34,128 nt of DNA from Candidatus Peregrinibacteria bacterium (GTDB lineage Bacteria > Patescibacteriota > Gracilibacteria > CAIRYL01): NCBI GenBank assembly GCA_016220175.1, contig JACRHZ010000066.1:1-34128 (forward strand). Reading direction: 5' to 3'. Below, in pieces: positions 32,582 through 34,128 of this stretch (the first letter of the stretch is position 1; the number at the start of each line of letters is the position of its first letter). The notes under the pieces are model-generated. The model saw nothing but the letters and a program-made list of their open reading frames with translations, did not search any database and was not told the origin of the DNA. Position numbers and translations under genes: made by a program.

Positions 32582-34128
32582 TTATAATTCCAGCGCTTTC
32601 ACAATCATCATCACTACTTCTGCTCTCGTTACTCGTACATTTGGTCCGAACGACTTTCCCTTCACTTCAACAATTCCATTCTTTACCGCATAAGCGACAT
32701 ACGGATTCAGTGCATTTTTGACAGGAACATCTTTAAAGTCAGATGTGGATTCTTTGGAAACATTCACTCCTGCCGCGATAAGAATTGCTTTTAGGACTTC
32801 TCCTCGAGTAACTGGTTTCTTTGGTTGTAATTCAGAGCTTCTTTTTCCCGTGAGAATTTTCTTGCTTACCGCTGCGCTAATATACGGTGCATATTTATCC
32901 TTTGGAGAAACATCTTTAAATGGCTTTTGGGTGATAGTTTTTGGAACGTCTATTTTAAATGCAAGAACAACCCACTTAATCATTTCATCACGAAGAAGGG
33001 TATCATTTGGTTTAAAGAGCACTGCTGTTTTTCCAGTAACAATTTTCTGTTCCCAAAGCATGGCAATAGCTGCTTCAGCAAGATGACCAACGATATCTTT
33101 GAAAGGAGTTTTTGAAGGCTCTTTCTTCTTATCATCTTTCTTCCCCTCTTCCTTCTTTCCTTCATCTTTCTTTATGTCGTCTTTTTTCACTTCATCCTTC
33201 TTCTCTTCTTCTTTCTTCACATCTGGGACGACAGGTGGTGGTGGCGTTGCTGCAGGCGGAGGAGTTGGAGTCGCTGGAGGAGGAGACGCCGGTGGGTTAC
33301 TTCCACCTCCGCTACTTTGAACTCGACTAATGGTAATCGGAACAGTCGCAACTTGTACACTTGCATTAAGTCCGGCTGAAGAGTCAACAACAACTCCAGC
33401 TGCAGAAAATCGTATGGTATCTGTCCCTACATTTGAGAAACCAATAGGACCAGTAATTACTACTATTGCATCCGTTCCTGTTCCATCAACACCAACAGCA
33501 ACTACCGTAGTTGTTCCCAAGTCATTACTCGCATCATCTGCTACCGTAAAATCACCAGCAAGAAGCTGAGCTCTGCTTATGGTTTCACTGAAGTTTACAA
33601 GGATATTATTGGGAGAAGGCGTTGTTGCAGAGGCAGAAACAATGATTGGTCCAGCGCCATCTGTTAGAGTTACCGCTGCATTTGTCCCAGCAACATTCGT
33701 TCCATCTGTGACACTTCCATTCGCATCATCATTATCATAGGCAATTGTTGGAGCAGTAGCAGAACTTGTTTCATTTGCATCCGCAGTAACGGTCACATCA
33801 AGTGTTGTGCCAGCTGCCGCATCATTACCAGCTGCAGAAAAAACAGCGCTAATGCTTCCTGCTGTTATTGTCCAATCTGCTGCTCCTGAACCATTCATAG
33901 TTACAGCCTCCGACCACGTTGTTCGAATTGTTTCTACTGCTCCGTTTCCACCTACATCAAGATACTGTGCGCTTACGAGTGTCGGAACTTGCCCATCAGT
34001 AATCGCTTTCGCGTTGAATGCTACAGTCGAATTATTAGCCGCGTCTCGAATAACTCCTGATGCCGTGGCAAATGCAAAGTCAGCTGCTGTAAAGGCTGTA
34101 TTGCCCAAGGCACCAACTGTCAAATCAA
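32582..34128 (-). CDS. S-layer protein with three C-terminal SLH domains (5' end off the window)
   Basis: The C-terminal 515 or so codons of a surface protein; the frame is still open at the window edge, so the TTG at 34123 is not accepted as a start. The visible part has Ala/Thr/Asp-rich Ig-like repeats, one resembling BIG_5 (GPIIVSASATTPSPNNILVNFSE). A Pro-rich linker, a linker of Lys, Glu and Asp only (about 35 residues), and three SLH domains with the F-K-D-V...A-V...G-x-x-x-G...F-x-P...R-x-E pattern follow, ending VTRAEVVMMIVKALEL. SLH domains bind cell-wall polymers, so this protein is probably held at the wall, with its Ig repeats outward. A good terminator follows. Confidence 0.9.
   Translation of the reverse strand, partial: DLTVGALGNTAFTAADFAFATASGVIRDAANNSTVAFNAKAITDGQVPTLVSAQYLDVGGNGAVETIRTTWSEAVTMNGSGAADWTITAGSISAVFSAAGNDAAAGTTLDVTVTADANETSSATAPTIAYDNDDANGSVTDGTNVAGTNAAVTLTDGAGPIIVSASATTPSPNNILVNFSETISRAQLLAGDFTVADDASNDLGTTTVVAVGVDGTGTDAIVVITGPIGFSNVGTDTIRFSAAGVVVDSSAGLNASVQVATVPITISRVQSSGGGSNPPASPPPATPTPPPAATPPPPVVPDVKKEEEKKDEVKKDDIKKDEGKKEEGKKDDKKKEPSKTPFKDIVGHLAEAAIAMLWEQKIVTGKTAVLFKPNDTLLRDEMIKWVVLAFKIDVPKTITQKPFKDVSPKDKYAPYISAAVSKKILTGKRSSELQPKKPVTRGEVLKAILIAAGVNVSKESTSDFKDVPVKNALNPYVAYAVKNGIVEVKGKSFGPNVRVTRAEVVMMIVKALEL

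Noticed and set aside
33099-33330. Ser/Phe-rich plus-strand frames opposite the SLH gene
   Set aside because: They are the antisense of the Lys/Glu/Asp and Pro linkers; composition alone keeps the frame open.
34121-34123. TTG at 34123 as the start of the SLH protein
   Set aside because: The frame is open to the window edge and no signal peptide follows the TTG, so the gene is cut by the window.
1-34128. Recoded TGA (glycine) as in Gracilibacteria and SR1
   Set aside because: Several genes (surface protein C, the lipoprotein, the membrane protein) end cleanly at TGA just before another gene or a repeat, and no gene needs TGA read-through.

Overview
The window looks like a chromosomal segment from a Candidate Phyla Radiation (Patescibacteria) bacterium, perhaps Peregrinibacteria or a relative. 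The grounds are an AT-rich genome, lone housekeeping genes packed between very large surface-protein genes, a short bS21, a standard genetic code (TGA is a normal stop for several genes, which argues against Gracilibacteria/SR1), almost no Shine-Dalgarno sequences, and CPR-style intergenic repeat words. The lineage is an inference from style, not from a marker search.

Layout. 1-2.6 kb: the possible tail of an upstream gene, peptidyl-tRNA hydrolase (pth), ribosomal protein bS21 (rpsU), and the double-GTPase der on the minus strand. 2.7-18.2 kb: the accessory core, three consecutive giant secreted proteins (about 1650, 1530 and 1640 residues) and a small lipoprotein, all on the plus strand. The first two are paralogues made of Cys-rich segments, five Ig-like (BIG-type) repeats, a shared C-terminal domain and a terminal dockerin-like pair of calcium loops. 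The third has two cohesin-like modules at its N terminus, SbsA/BIG_5-like and IPT/TIG-like domains, a tandem pair of TSP1-like modules, and its own dockerin-like C terminus. The lipoprotein also looks cohesin-like. Together they read as a self-assembling, calcium-dependent, membrane-anchored surface scaffold, like a cellulosome in logic but without any visible catalytic domain.

18.3-32.5 kb: phosphoenolpyruvate synthase, a type IV pilin-like protein, tRNA-Arg(TCG), a small membrane protein, a transporter-HEAT repeat fusion (minus), a beta-CASP metallo-hydrolase/RNase, alanine dehydrogenase (minus), tRNA-Ile(GAT), secG, an oligopeptide-binding protein with an extra inserted domain, ribosomal protein bL9 and class II fumarase. 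PpsA, Ald and FumC together suggest interconversion of pyruvate/PEP, alanine and C4 acids. 32.5-34.1 kb: the C-terminal part of an S-layer protein with SLH domains (minus) that runs off the window.

Two genome-wide traits stand out. Many promoters have a -10 box placed so that transcription would begin on or within a few bases of the start codon (leaderless or nearly so). Spacers hold iterated 7-10-nt words and hairpin repeats; one 32-bp hairpin repeat occurs as an inverted pair whose six differences form three compensatory base pairs.
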